Shown here piece by piece: positions 44,019 to 53,526 of a stretch of DNA of 64,000 nucleotides. The notes beneath the pieces are model-generated. The model saw nothing but the letters and a program-made list of their open reading frames with translations. It ran no database searches and was not told where the DNA came from. Location: positions 78,895-142,894 of the forward strand of contig CATYZE010000002.1 in NCBI GenBank assembly GCA_958415525.1. The letters are read 5' to 3'. The stretch's first letter is position 1. Each line of letters begins with the position of its first letter. This stretch comes from an uncultured Collinsella sp. (GTDB lineage Bacteria; Actinomycetota; Coriobacteriia; Coriobacteriales; Coriobacteriaceae). Made by a program: the position numbers and the translations under genes.

Positions 44019-44109
44019 ACGCACCTGCGTCGGCTTCGGCCGTCGCGACTCTTTGTTGCATAAAGGTACCAGCACCTCAGATAAGCTGGGCAGTATGAGG
44101 AGGAACGTG

Positions 44110-45408
44110 TTGAACATCACCGCTTCTGACGTCAAGGACGCCAAGCTCACCGCTACGGTCACCATCCCGGCCGTCGACGTCGACGCCGCGATCAAGAAGG
44201 CCTACAAGGAGACCGCCAAGAAGTACCGCTTCCCGGGCTTCCGCGCCGGCAAGGCTCCCCGTCCGGTCATCGACTCCGCCCTGGGCGCCGAGGCTACCCT
44301 CGCTCAGGCCACCAACGACCTGATCGCCGCCAACGAGCCCGCCGTCCTCAACGAGCTGGACATCGTCCCCACCAAGAGCGGTGACTACAAGGAGCTCGAC
44401 CTCGCCAAGGATCACGAGGACTACACCTACACCGTCGAGTTCTCCCTGCGTCCCGCCGCTGAGCTCTCCTCCTTCGACGCCGTCGAGATCGAGATGCCCC
44501 CCGCGGAGGTCACCGAGTCCGAGATCAACAACCAGGTCGAGATGCTCCTCAACTACCGTGCCACCTTCGAGGACGTCGAGGGTCGCGCCGTCGAGGCCGA
44601 GGACTACGTCACCGTCGACCTCAAGGCCGTCGAGAACGCCGACAACTTCGCCGCCGAGGGCCGCATGCTCATCGCCGGTAGCGACAGCAACCCCGCCGAG
44701 TTCAACGAGGCTCTGATCGGTGCCAACGTTGACGATGTCAAGTCCGTCACCTGGACCGACGAGGCCGAGGAGGGCGAGGAGGCCGAGACCCACACCGTCG
44801 AGGTTACCGTCAAGGGCATTAAGGTCCGCAACACCCCCGAGCTCACCGACGAGCTCGTCAAGTCCGACTTTGGCTTCGACAGCATCGACGCCATGCGCGA
44901 CGCCATCAAGATCGAGATCGAGCAGGACAAGGCTTCCCGCCTCCCGGCCGAGAAGGAGAACCGTTGCGTCTCCGCTCTCGCCGAGCGCCTGCAGCTCGAG
45001 GAGATGGACGCCGACTACGAGCAGTCCGTCTTTGAGGAGCTTGGCCAGAACTTCCTGTCTAACCTCGCTGCCCGCGGCATGACGCTGGACACCTGGCTGC
45101 CCGCTTCCGGCCTGACCATGGAGCAGTTCATCGGCGACCTGCACAAGCAGGCCAACGACGTTGCCCGTGAGTCCCTGGCGCTCGACGCCCTCGCCCGTGA
45201 GCTCAAGATTGAGGTCACCGAGGACGACATCAACGCCGAGTTCGAGAAGGCCGGCGTCAAGGACGTCGAGGCTTCCAAGGCCGAGTTCATCGCCGATGGC
45301 CGCATGCCTGCCGTTCGCGAGTCCATCCGTCGCTCCAAGGCCGTCGACCACCTGGTCGAGAACGCCAAGGTGACCGAGGTCGACGAGACCGCCAAGGACG
45401 CCGAGTAA
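44110..45408 (+). CDS. tig: Trigger factor (ribosome-bound chaperone/prolyl isomerase)
   Basis: In this 432-residue protein the ribosome-binding tail contains FPGFRAGKAPRPVID, close to the family GFRxGKxP signature. A PPIase-like domain and an alpha-helical C-terminal chaperone domain follow. It is Glu/Lys-rich and very strongly codon-biased, as expected for high expression. TTG 44110 is chosen because AGGAGG (44098-44103) is 6 bp upstream and gives the usual MNIT-type start; in-frame GTG 44107 and ATG 44095 are alternatives. It precedes clpP-clpX, a common order. Confidence 0.94.
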   Translation: MNITASDVKDAKLTATVTIPAVDVDAAIKKAYKETAKKYRFPGFRAGKAPRPVIDSALGAEATLAQATNDLIAANEPAVLNELDIVPTKSGDYKELDLAKDHEDYTYTVEFSLRPAAELSSFDAVEIEMPPAEVTESEINNQVEMLLNYRATFEDVEGRAVEAEDYVTVDLKAVENADNFAAEGRMLIAGSDSNPAEFNEALIGANVDDVKSVTWTDEAEEGEEAETHTVEVTVKGIKVRNTPELTDELVKSDFGFDSIDAMRDAIKIEIEQDKASRLPAEKENRCVSALAERLQLEEMDADYEQSVFEELGQNFLSNLAARGMTLDTWLPASGLTMEQFIGDLHKQANDVARESLALDALARELKIEVTEDDINAEFEKAGVKDVEASKAEFIADGRMPAVRESIRRSKAVDHLVENAKVTEVDETAKDAE

Positions 45409-45429
45409 TTCTCGCCACCTTGCCCACGA

Positions 45430-45525
45430 GCGCATGCATGCGCCCGTGATGGGGTAAAGTTATACACCGGTTATCCGGTTGCTTCGTACGGTGCCAGCCA
45501 ATGCATAGCATGCGGGCACCGTACG
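45430..45525 (+). terminator. Palindrome and hairpin between tig and clpP
   Basis: A perfect 14-bp palindrome (45430-45443) is followed by an 11-bp stem (45485-45495 with 45515-45525) with a 19-nt loop and TTTATCT. The second could end tig transcription or act in the clpP leader; the T tract is weak. Confidence 0.45.
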
Positions 45526-45570
45526 TTTATCTAGAACCATTATTGGTCCGTAAGAGAAATGGAGATGCGT

Positions 45571-46191
45571 ATGATCGCTAAGTTCGATTCCGCCCTCGTG
45601 CCATACGTAATCGAGCAGACGCCGCGCGGCGAGCGCAGCTACGATATCTATTCGCGCCTGCTCAACGACCGCATCATCTTCTTGGGCGAGGAGATCAACT
45701 CCGTCAGCGCCAACCTGGTCGTTGCCCAGCTGCTGCATCTTGAGAGCCAGGATGCCGAGAAGGACATCTCGCTCTACATCAATTCGCCCGGCGGCGAGGT
45801 CTACTCCGGCCTGGCGATTCTGGACACCATGAACTTTATCAAGCCGCAGGTCTCCACCATCTGCGTCGGTATGGCCGCGTCCATGGCCGCCGTGCTGCTT
45901 TCGGCCGGCGCCAAGGGCAAGCGCTTCTGCCTGCCACACTCCAAGGTCATGATCCACCAGCCCAGCGGCGGTGCCCAGGGCCAGCAGACCGAGATCGAGA
46001 TCGTGGCCGAGGAGATCAAGAAGACCCGCCGCGAGCTCAACCAGATCCTGTCCGATGCCTCGGGCCAGCCGATCGAGAAGGTCCAGGCCGACACCGAGCG
46101 CGACAACTACCTGACCGCTGCCGAGGCCCTCGACTACGGCCTGATCGACCGTATCGTCACCTCGCGCGACTTCGCCGCGAAGGACGCCTAG
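45571..46191 (+). CDS. clpP: ATP-dependent Clp protease proteolytic subunit
   Basis: This 206-residue serine protease has the catalytic Ser in VGMAASMAAV, His in LPHSKVMIHQP and Asp in TERDNYL. It forms the barrel that degrades substrates unfolded by ClpX. ATG 45571 has GGAG 6 bp upstream; ATGs at 45559 and 45565 lie before or in that site. clpX begins 1 bp after its stop, so they form an operon. Confidence 0.97.
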   Translation: MIAKFDSALVPYVIEQTPRGERSYDIYSRLLNDRIIFLGEEINSVSANLVVAQLLHLESQDAEKDISLYINSPGGEVYSGLAILDTMNFIKPQVSTICVGMAASMAAVLLSAGAKGKRFCLPHSKVMIHQPSGGAQGQQTEIEIVAEEIKKTRRELNQILSDASGQPIEKVQADTERDNYLTAAEALDYGLIDRIVTSRDFAAKDA

Positions 46192-46192
46192 G

Positions 46193-47599
46193 ATGGCAGG
46201 TAACATGCAGGACAACTTTGACGAGAACGGCAACCCCATCCGCTGCTCCTTCTGCGGAAAAGAGCAGGGCCAGGTCCGTCGCCTCGTAAAGGGCCCGACC
46301 AACATCTTTATCTGCGACGAGTGCGTCGCCGCCTGCTCCGAGATCCTGGAGGAGTCGCTGGCTTCGGACTTTATGGACGCCGCCCGCAACGGCAAGCTGC
46401 CGGGTTTCCTCAACGACCACGGCCAGGCTGCGTCCCAGCCCGCCGTAGACCCCGAGGCCGAGGGCTTTGAGCTCGAGGACGACCGTCAGGTCATTACGCA
46501 CGTGCCGACGCCGCACGAGATTTATGACGAGCTTTCTGCCTATGTCATGGGCCAGGAAGACGCCAAGCGCGCTATGTCGGTGGCCGTGTACAACCACTAC
46601 CGCCGCGTGATCGAGGGCGGCGCCGCGGTGTCTGCCTTTGACGACGGCATGGGCTCGCAGTTCAACGACGATATGGACGAGGTAGAGCTTGCCAAGTCCA
46701 ACATCCTGCTGCTCGGTCCTACCGGTACCGGCAAGACGCTGCTGGCCCAGACGCTCGCGCGCATCCTAGAGGTGCCGTTTGCCATCGCCGATGCCACCGC
46801 GCTCACCGAGGCCGGCTATGTGGGCGAGGACGTGGAGAACATCCTGCTCAAGCTCATCAACGCTGCCGATGGCGACATTGAGCGCGCTCAGGTAGGCATC
46901 ATCTATGTTGACGAGATCGACAAGATCGCCCGCAAGGCCGAGAACCTCTCCATTACCCGTGATGTCTCGGGCGAGGGCGTTCAGCAGGCGCTGCTGAAGA
47001 TCCTTGAGGGCACGGTGGCCAGCGTTCCGCCCACCGGCGGCCGCAAGCATCCCCAGCAGGAGCTGCTGCAGATCGACACGACGAACATCCTGTTCATCTG
47101 CGGCGGTGCCTTTGTGGGCTTGGACAAGATCATCGCTGACCGCGTGGGCAACAAGGGCGTGGGCTTTAACTCCGAGATCGCCGGCCCCACCTCGGTGGAC
47201 GAGAACGACCTGCTGCGTCAGGTGCTCCCGCAGGACCTCAACGCCTTTGGCATGATTCCCGAGTTCGTGGGCCGTACGCCCGTCGTCACCCAGACGCAGG
47301 CGCTCGACGAGGACGACCTGGTGTCGATTCTGACCGAGCCCAAGAACGCCGTGGTGCGCCAGTATCGCAAGATGTTCCAGCTCGAGGACGTTGAGCTTGT
47401 GTTTGAGGACGCTGCTCTGCACGAGATCGCCCGTATGGCGCTTGCCCGCAAGACCGGCGCCCGCGGCCTGCGCTCCATCTGCGAGGACGTGCTGCAGCAG
47501 ACGATGTTCGACCTCCCCAGCGAGGAGGGCGTTTCCAAGGTCGTTGTGACCGAAGCCTCCGTAAAGGGCGAAGAGCAGCCCCAACGCATCTACGGGTAA
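46193..47599 (+). CDS. clpX: ATP-dependent Clp protease ATP-binding subunit ClpX
   Basis: This 468-residue AAA+ unfoldase has an N-terminal zinc finger (CSFCGKEQ and CDECVAAC), Walker A GPTGTGKT, Walker B IIYVDEIDKI and an IGF-like loop region near GGAFVGLD. It is about 45 residues longer than E. coli ClpX because of acidic inserts near aa 80-100 and 140-160. It delivers tagged proteins to ClpP. Confidence 0.97.
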   Translation: MAGNMQDNFDENGNPIRCSFCGKEQGQVRRLVKGPTNIFICDECVAACSEILEESLASDFMDAARNGKLPGFLNDHGQAASQPAVDPEAEGFELEDDRQVITHVPTPHEIYDELSAYVMGQEDAKRAMSVAVYNHYRRVIEGGAAVSAFDDGMGSQFNDDMDEVELAKSNILLLGPTGTGKTLLAQTLARILEVPFAIADATALTEAGYVGEDVENILLKLINAADGDIERAQVGIIYVDEIDKIARKAENLSITRDVSGEGVQQALLKILEGTVASVPPTGGRKHPQQELLQIDTTNILFICGGAFVGLDKIIADRVGNKGVGFNSEIAGPTSVDENDLLRQVLPQDLNAFGMIPEFVGRTPVVTQTQALDEDDLVSILTEPKNAVVRQYRKMFQLEDVELVFEDAALHEIARMALARKTGARGLRSICEDVLQQTMFDLPSEEGVSKVVVTEASVKGEEQPQRIYG

Positions 47600-47622
47600 A
47601 ACCTGTCAAAACGTCTTTGTCG

Positions 47623-47659
47623 ATAGCCTCCGACCATCCGCGGTCGGAGGCTATTTTAT
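47623..47659 (+). terminator. Terminator after clpX
   Basis: A perfect 13-bp stem (47623-47635 with 47642-47654) with a 6-nt loop is followed by TTTTATAT. Confidence 0.9.
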
Positions 47660-47750
47660 ATATACGCAATAACCCCAACTACCTGTGTTATTCTGTGTGT
47701 TTGTTTAAGCCTCAGCGAAGTCATATCAGACTGAAGTAATCGATACCTAA

Positions 47751-47865
47751 GGGGAGGAATGTAGGCCCGATTTTCGTAGATTCCGCACGAGCCGAAGACC
47801 ACTTAATGTGGTCTTCGTGCGAGCCAGGACTTGACCGAGCGAAAATCGGGCCTACATTCCTCCCC
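47751..47865 (+). repeat. Family B palindromic element, copy 1 (upstream of valS)
   Basis: A perfect 26-bp outer inverted repeat (47751-47776 with 47840-47865) surrounds a core hairpin at 47785-47820 with GACCAC-TTAAT-GTGGTC at its tip and a one-sided GCCGA bulge. The element ends 20 bp before valS and lies in its leader. The core recurs in opposite orientation at 50641-50676. No T-box signature was found here. Confidence 0.85.
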
Positions 47866-47885
47866 GGTGGGCAAGGGAGAGATAT

Positions 47886-50582
47886 ATGGAAGAAATGCCC
47901 AAGAACTATGATCCGTCGACTAATGAGCCGGCGATCCTGCAGAAGTGGCTTGACGGCGGCTACTACAAGCGCCGCGAGGGCGTGGGCGATTGCACCGTCA
48001 CCATTCCGCCTCCCAACGTGACCGGCAAGCTCCACATGGGCCACGCCACCGACGACTCCATCCAGGACGCCATCGTCCGTATGGCCCGCATGCGCGGCAA
48101 GTCCACGCGCTGGGTGCTGGGCACCGACCACGCCGGTATCGCCACGCAGACCAAGGTCGACAAGAAGCTCAAGAGCGAGGGCATTAGCCGCCTGGAGATT
48201 GGTCGCGACAAGTTTGTCGACGCCTGCTGGGACTGGACCCACGAGTACGGCGGCATCATCGTCGAGCAGATTAAGCGTATGGGCTGCTCCGTCGACTTCG
48301 ACAACGAGCGCTTCACCATGGACGAGGACTACGCTCAGGCCGTGCGCAAGGTCTTCTGCGACTGGTACCACGACGGCCTGATCTATCGCGGCAAGCGCAT
48401 CGTCAACTGGTGCCCCAACTGCACTACCGCTATCTCGGACGACGAGGCCGAGTACAAGGACGAGAAGGGCCACCTGTGGCACCTGCGCTATCCGCTGACC
48501 GAGCCGGTCAACGGCCAGGACTACATCGTCGTCGCCACCACGCGCCCCGAGACCATGCTCGGCGACACGGGCGTTGCCGTCTCCCCGAAGGACCCCGAGA
48601 AGGCCGCCTTTGTGGGTAAGACCGTCATGCTGCCGATCGTCAACCGCGAGATCCCCATCTTTGAGGATTGGCATGTCGACGCCAACTTCGGTTCCGGCTT
48701 TGTCAAGGTCACCCCGGCCCACGACCCCAACGATTACGCTATGGGTCAGGCCCACGACCTGCCGCAGATCAACATTTTCGATGAGCACGCGGTGGTCGTC
48801 GAGGGCTATGGCGAGTTTACCGGCATGAACCGCGACGAGTGCCGTGAGGCCGTCATCAAGTGGTTCGAGGAGCACGACCTGCTCGATCACGTCGAGGACC
48901 TCGATCACTCCGTCATGCACTGCTACCGTTGCGACTCCGCGCTGGAGCCGTGGCTGTCCGAGCAGTGGTTTGTGGCCGTCGACAAGCTCAAGGGGCCGGC
49001 GCTCGACGCCGTCAACTCCGGCAAGGTCACCTTCCACCCCGCGCGCTGGACGCAGACCTACACCACCTGGATGGAGAACCTCAAGGACTGGTGCATCTCG
49101 CGCCAGCTGTGGTGGGGCCACCGCATCCCCGTGTTCTACTGCGAGGACTGCGGCTGGGAGGACGCCCTTACCGAGGACACCGACGTGTGCCCCAAGTGCG
49201 GCGGCCATCACGTGCATCAGGACGAGAACGTGCTGGACACCTGGTTCAGCTCGCAGCTGTGGACCTTCGCCACGCAGGGCTGGCCGCAAAAGCCGGGGCT
49301 GCTCGAGGGCCATCATCCCACGACGGCGCTGGTCACCGCGCGCGACATCATCGCGCTGTGGGTCGCCCGCATGGTCATGAGCTCGCTGTACTTCCTGGAC
49401 GAGGTGCCGTTTAAGGACGTCGTTATCTATCCGACGATCCTTGCCAAGGACGGCAGCCGCATGTCCAAGTCCAAGGGAAACGGTGTTGACCCCATGGACC
49501 TCATTGGCATGTACGGTGCCGATGCCATGCGTTATAACCTGCTCACGCTGTGCACCAACAACCAGGACGTCAAGTTCGATGCGAACATCGACAAGAAGAC
49601 CAAGAAGCTCATCGACAGCCCGCGTACCGACCAGGCCAAGTCGTTTGTGACCAAGATCTGGAACGCCAGCCGCTTCCTGCTTATGAATATGGAGGGCTAC
49701 ACGCCCGGCGAGCCCGTCGTTGAGACGCCGGCCGATGCCTGGATGTTTAGCCGCCTGGCCAAGGCCGTCAAGATGGTCACCGAGGGTATCGAGAACTACA
49801 CCTTTGGCGACATGGCCCGCGGCGTGCAGCAGTTCTTCTGGAACGAGGTCTGCGACTGGTACGTCGAGGTCACCAAGGCCCGCCTGAAGGGCGAGGGCCG
49901 TCTGCAGGCCCAGCGCAACCTGATCTTTGTGCTTGACACCTCCATTCGCCTGATGCACCCGCTTATGCCGTTTGTCACTGAGGAGATCTGGGACAACATG
50001 CCGGCGAGCGTGCTCGACCTGGACGCCGAGGGCAACGTTGACCGCGCCGAGGCGCTCATGATCGCCAAGTGGCCCGAGCCCGCCGACTACGCCAAGTACG
50101 TCGACGAGGATGCCGAGCGCGCGTTTGAGCTGTGCCGCACCGTCGTGTCTGCCGCGCGCGCTACGCGTTCGCGTTATCGCTTGAGCCCCAAGGCCGAGCT
50201 CGACGTGGTTGTGCGTGCCGGTGCCGAGGACATCGAGAAGCTCGAGAGCCTGCGCTCGACCATCGAGCCGTTGGCCAATACCGCCTCGCTGGTCATGGGT
50301 ACCGACGTTGAGAAGCCGGCCGCGAGCATCGCCGTGGTCGACAGCGGCGTCGAGGTCTTTGTGGTGCTCGAGGGCAAGGTTGATCTTTCGGCCGAGAAGG
50401 CGCGCCTAGAGAAGGAGATTGCCGCCGCGCAGAAGGAGCTCGCCGGCTGCGAGAAGACGCTTGCCAACGAGGGCTTTGTGGCTAAGGCTGCGCCTGCGGT
50501 GGTGCAGAAGAAGAGGGACCGTGCAGCTGAGCTCAAGGAGATCCTGGCGGCGCTGACTGCTCAGGTTGCTGACTTCTCGTAA
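47886..50582 (+). CDS. valS: Valyl-tRNA synthetase
   Basis: This 898-residue class I synthetase joins valine to tRNA-Val. PPNVTGKLHMGHA holds the HIGH-type motif and SRMSKSKGNG the KMSKS motif. An editing domain lies between them, and the C-terminus (aa 835-898) is a predicted coiled coil. AAGGGAGAG precedes ATG 47886. The gene is bracketed by two inverted family B palindromes, an unusual setting for a housekeeping gene; the coding sequence itself looks intact and native. Confidence 0.97.
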   Translation: MEEMPKNYDPSTNEPAILQKWLDGGYYKRREGVGDCTVTIPPPNVTGKLHMGHATDDSIQDAIVRMARMRGKSTRWVLGTDHAGIATQTKVDKKLKSEGISRLEIGRDKFVDACWDWTHEYGGIIVEQIKRMGCSVDFDNERFTMDEDYAQAVRKVFCDWYHDGLIYRGKRIVNWCPNCTTAISDDEAEYKDEKGHLWHLRYPLTEPVNGQDYIVVATTRPETMLGDTGVAVSPKDPEKAAFVGKTVMLPIVNREIPIFEDWHVDANFGSGFVKVTPAHDPNDYAMGQAHDLPQINIFDEHAVVVEGYGEFTGMNRDECREAVIKWFEEHDLLDHVEDLDHSVMHCYRCDSALEPWLSEQWFVAVDKLKGPALDAVNSGKVTFHPARWTQTYTTWMENLKDWCISRQLWWGHRIPVFYCEDCGWEDALTEDTDVCPKCGGHHVHQDENVLDTWFSSQLWTFATQGWPQKPGLLEGHHPTTALVTARDIIALWVARMVMSSLYFLDEVPFKDVVIYPTILAKDGSRMSKSKGNGVDPMDLIGMYGADAMRYNLLTLCTNNQDVKFDANIDKKTKKLIDSPRTDQAKSFVTKIWNASRFLLMNMEGYTPGEPVVETPADAWMFSRLAKAVKMVTEGIENYTFGDMARGVQQFFWNEVCDWYVEVTKARLKGEGRLQAQRNLIFVLDTSIRLMHPLMPFVTEEIWDNMPASVLDLDAEGNVDRAEALMIAKWPEPADYAKYVDEDAERAFELCRTVVSAARATRSRYRLSPKAELDVVVRAGAEDIEKLESLRSTIEPLANTASLVMGTDVEKPAASIAVVDSGVEVFVVLEGKVDLSAEKARLEKEIAAAQKELAGCEKTLANEGFVAKAAPAVVQKKRDRAAELKEILAALTAQVADFS

Positions 50583-50599
50583 GCGTTAACTGGGGGACG

Positions 50600-50707
50600 C
50601 GGTTTGGGGCTTTGCTCGCTACTGCGGACAGTCCTGCTCGCACGAAGGCCACATTAAGTGGCCTTCGGCTCGTGCGGAACTTGTATCGAGTAAAGCCCCA
50701 AACCGCT
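50600..50707 (-). repeat. Family B palindromic element, copy 2 (downstream of valS)
   Basis: A 20-bp outer inverted repeat (50600-50619 with 50688-50707) with one G-T pair encloses a core hairpin at 50641-50676. The core, read on the minus strand, matches copy 1 almost base for base, but one stem pair is changed on both sides (GACCAC/GTGGTC to GGCCAC/GTGGCC). The outer stems are unrelated in sequence to copy 1. It begins 17 bp after valS and may end its transcription. Confidence 0.85.
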
Positions 50708-50858
50708 CCCACAGCGGTTACGGGGGCGTCCGCTGCCTGGTAGGGCCACTGGGTTGTGGCCTTGATCTCGCTTCAAAGCGGTGTTTGACTGATATTTTGA
50801 ATGGGAGGGGCTCGTTGTTTTTGATGGGCCTCTTTTTCTGTTATTGGAGACTTTGGAT

Positions 50859-52202
50859 ATGCCTAAGCGTTCTGGCTTGTATTCGGTTCCTTTTGAGTTT
50901 GAGTTGCTTTCGTTTGGTGAGGCTGTTGGGCTGGCTGCTGATACGGGGCGGATTTCTGGGGATGCTGGGCCTCTGCTTGAGACGGTTGTCGATATGCTCG
51001 ATGAGCTTGGACGACCGGACGAGTACTTTGATTGTATTCAGGTTGCCGGTACCAATGGCAAGACTTCGACTACGCGTTTTTCGGCTGCCATCCTTCGTGG
51101 TGAGGGACTCAAGACCGCGCTGTATACGTCGCCGCAGCTGGTGCGCTATCCCGAGCGCATGGAGGTTGACGGGCGCGTTGTGAGCGACGAGGCCTTTGCC
51201 CGTTGTGTTTCTGCTGCTGTTGAGGCGGGACATCGCGTGAATGCCCGTCGTGTGGCGGCGGGGGAGCGTGCCTATTCCATCACACCGTTTGACCTGCTGA
51301 CGGCTGCCGCACTTGTAGTGTTTGCCGAGGCTGCGGTGGATGCTGCCGTGCTCGAGGTTGGCATGGGCGGGCGTTGGGACGCCACGAGTGCGACCGATCC
51401 CGTTGCCGTTGCCATTACGGGCATTGGGCTCGATCACACACGCATTTTGGGCAACACGCTCGAGGCCATTGCGGGGGAGAAGGCCGCGGTTATTAAGCCC
51501 GGGCGTCTGGTTGTGCTGGGCGAGGGCACGCATGAGCCGAGCGTTCAGCGCGTGATGGATGCCCGTTGCCGTGAGTGCGGCGTCGTGCCGCTCGTGGTGA
51601 GTCACGCCACGACCAAGGTACCGGCGCATGTGGGCGATACGGTGGAGTTTAGCTGCACTACACCGCGCGCGATTTATACGTCGAGTATGGTCAAGCCGGC
51701 GTATCAGCCGCAGAATGCCGCGTGCGCGATTATGCTCTGCGAGGGCTATCTGGGCCGCGAGCTCGACCATGAGACGCTCGATGCTTCGCTTATGGGCTGT
51801 CCCACGCCTGGCCGTTTTGACGTGCTGGGAACCAATCCGCTCAAGCTGATTGACGCCTGCCATAACCCTCAGAGCTGCGAGAACTTTGTGAGCGCGCTGG
51901 ACGAGATCGATCCGTGCGTGGAGAATCGCCCCACGCTGTTGTGTGCCGCGCTGGCCGATAAGGACGTGGCGGGTATCGTTGACGTTCTGGTTCCGGCGTT
52001 CCCCCGCGTGGTCGTGACGCAGACCGATTCCGATCGCGCCCTGCCGGCAGAGGAGCTCGCTGCCCTGGTGGGTGCCGATAAGCTCGCGGGCGTATACCCG
52101 AGCGTGTCCGAGGCCCTCGCTGCCTTCGAAGCCGCGGGTGAACCCTTCGTAGCAGCCGGCACCATCACCCTAGCCGGCGAAGTGGCGGGCTTGCTCCGTT
52201 AA
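50859..52202 (+). CDS. folC: Folylpolyglutamate synthase/dihydrofolate synthase
   Basis: This 447-residue Mur-ligase-type enzyme adds glutamate to folates. VAGTNGKTSTTRFSAAIL is the ATP P-loop, LEVGMGGRWDATS the second family signature, and DACHNPQS matches the late DGAHNP motif. ATG 50859 has GGAG 9 bp upstream; an in-frame TTG at 50844 overlaps that site. The first ~150 bases use more T-ending codons than the rest of the gene. It ends convergently with the minus-strand peptidase. Confidence 0.93.
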   Translation: MPKRSGLYSVPFEFELLSFGEAVGLAADTGRISGDAGPLLETVVDMLDELGRPDEYFDCIQVAGTNGKTSTTRFSAAILRGEGLKTALYTSPQLVRYPERMEVDGRVVSDEAFARCVSAAVEAGHRVNARRVAAGERAYSITPFDLLTAAALVVFAEAAVDAAVLEVGMGGRWDATSATDPVAVAITGIGLDHTRILGNTLEAIAGEKAAVIKPGRLVVLGEGTHEPSVQRVMDARCRECGVVPLVVSHATTKVPAHVGDTVEFSCTTPRAIYTSSMVKPAYQPQNAACAIMLCEGYLGRELDHETLDASLMGCPTPGRFDVLGTNPLKLIDACHNPQSCENFVSALDEIDPCVENRPTLLCAALADKDVAGIVDVLVPAFPRVVVTQTDSDRALPAEELAALVGADKLAGVYPSVSEALAAFEAAGEPFVAAGTITLAGEVAGLLR

Positions 52203-52217
52203 CCCATCCCCCTCATC

Positions 52218-52285
52218 AGTTGCGGTGAAATAGTTCCTGTTTTTGGGTTCTAGCAGCCCGTCCAGGAACCATTCCACCGCAACTT
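52218..52285. repeat. Family A palindromic element between convergent genes
   Basis: Arms 52218-52239 and 52263-52284 match at 20 of 22 positions; the two differences keep G-T pairs. Flanking CCCCTCA and TGAGGGG extend the stem. It sits between the 3' ends of folC and the minus-strand peptidase, where it may act as a two-way terminator. Confidence 0.8.
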
Positions 52286-52307
52286 ATTGAGGGGTTATTG
52301 GGACGGG

Positions 52308-53396
52308 CTAGTCTAGTCGGACTGGGTCGTGGGGGTAGGCGTTGAGGATCTCGACGCCGTTCTCGGTCACTAGGGCCAGGTCCTCGATGCGGACTCCGGT
52401 GCGCCCGGGGAGGTAGATGCCCGGCTCGATGGAGAAGGTCATGCCCGGCTCGACAACCTGCTCGTTGACGAGCGAGATATCGCCCGGCTCATGGTCCTGC
52501 AGGCCGATCGAGTGACCCAGGCGGTGCGTGAAGTATTTGCCGTAGCCCGCGTCCTCGATCACGTCGCGCGCGGCGCGGTCCAGATCGCACATGCGGACGC
52601 CCGGTGCGATGAGTGCTTCGGCGGCTTCGTTTGCGCGGCGCACGATGTCGTAGATACTCGCGGTTTCCTCGTCCGGCTCGCCCCAAAAGAACGTGCGTGT
52701 CATGTCCGAGCAGTAGTTGTGATAGCGCCCGCCAATGTCAAACAGCACAACGTCACCGCGCTTGAGCACCGTATCGTCGGGCTCGTGGTGCGGGTCGCCG
52801 GCGTTGGTGCCAAAGCTCACGATCGGCGGAAAGCTAAAGCCCTCGCAGTCGTGCTTGCGATACAGGTCGAGCATCTGGTCGGCTATTTCGCGCTCCGTCA
52901 CGCCCTCGTGAACGAGCTTGATGGCGTCGGCCATCACGGCGTCGTTGGCGGCCGAGGACACGCGCATGAGCTCCTGCTCGGCGGCATCCTTATGGGTGCG
53001 TGCGGCGGTGACAGTAAAGTCGCCCAGGAAGAACTTGCTCGCGGCGTGGCGCTCCATGAGCGGCATCAAAAAGCCAGAACGCATGACGGTATCGATACCG
53101 AGCGGTTTGGTCGGATCGACCTCGCGAACAATGGCTTCGGCCACGACGTCGGTGTCGGCGTGATAGGCGACGCGGGCATTGTCGTACTCGGGCAGCTGAT
53201 GCAGCGCGTTGACCAAGATCACGGGCTCGGCATCGCGCGCGAGCAGCACGCCGCAAAAACGCTCGAACATGTCAGCATAAAAGCCGGTCAGGTAATAGAT
53301 CGACCACGGGTCATTTACAAGCAGCTGTGCACCGGGGTGCTGAGCCTCGAGCGCATCGAGCACGCGAGCCACACGCTGGTCATCGACATGTGCCAT
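52308..53396 (-). CDS. M24-family peptidase, probable Xaa-Pro aminopeptidase/dipeptidase
   Basis: This 362-residue protein has a creatinase-like N-terminal domain followed by the pita-bread metal domain. Ligands are visible as DIGGRYHNYCSDMTR (two Asp), HRLGHSIG (His), SIEPGIY (Glu) and RIEDLAL (Glu). It cleaves peptides at proline, using two metal ions. The start at 53396 follows AAAGGATG; upstream in-frame codons are rejected. A single-gene minus-strand unit, convergent with folC. Confidence 0.9.
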   Translation of the reverse strand: MAHVDDQRVARVLDALEAQHPGAQLLVNDPWSIYYLTGFYADMFERFCGVLLARDAEPVILVNALHQLPEYDNARVAYHADTDVVAEAIVREVDPTKPLGIDTVMRSGFLMPLMERHAASKFFLGDFTVTAARTHKDAAEQELMRVSSAANDAVMADAIKLVHEGVTEREIADQMLDLYRKHDCEGFSFPPIVSFGTNAGDPHHEPDDTVLKRGDVVLFDIGGRYHNYCSDMTRTFFWGEPDEETASIYDIVRRANEAAEALIAPGVRMCDLDRAARDVIEDAGYGKYFTHRLGHSIGLQDHEPGDISLVNEQVVEPGMTFSIEPGIYLPGRTGVRIEDLALVTENGVEILNAYPHDPVRLD

Positions 53397-53488
53397 GAAA
53401 CATCCTTTCACTAGGGTGCCACCATGGTATCCCAAGCCCGACAGTTAGGGACGTTCCTTTTATGCCGGCACCTGGGGACACTCCTTGC

Positions 53489-53526
53489 AAAAGCAGCTAA
53501 AAGAGCCCCGTCCTAAATTAGCTGCT
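53489..53526 (-). terminator. Terminator of the DUF1667 operon
   Basis: On the minus strand AGCAGCTA (53526-53519) pairs with TAGCTGCT (53499-53492), followed by TTTTGC. The stem overlaps the DUF1667 stop codon. Confidence 0.65.

Noticed and set aside
47660..47885. T-box riboswitch upstream of valS (also considered upstream of thrS)
   Set aside because: No T-box consensus or specifier hairpin was found; the valS leader is taken up by the family B palindrome.
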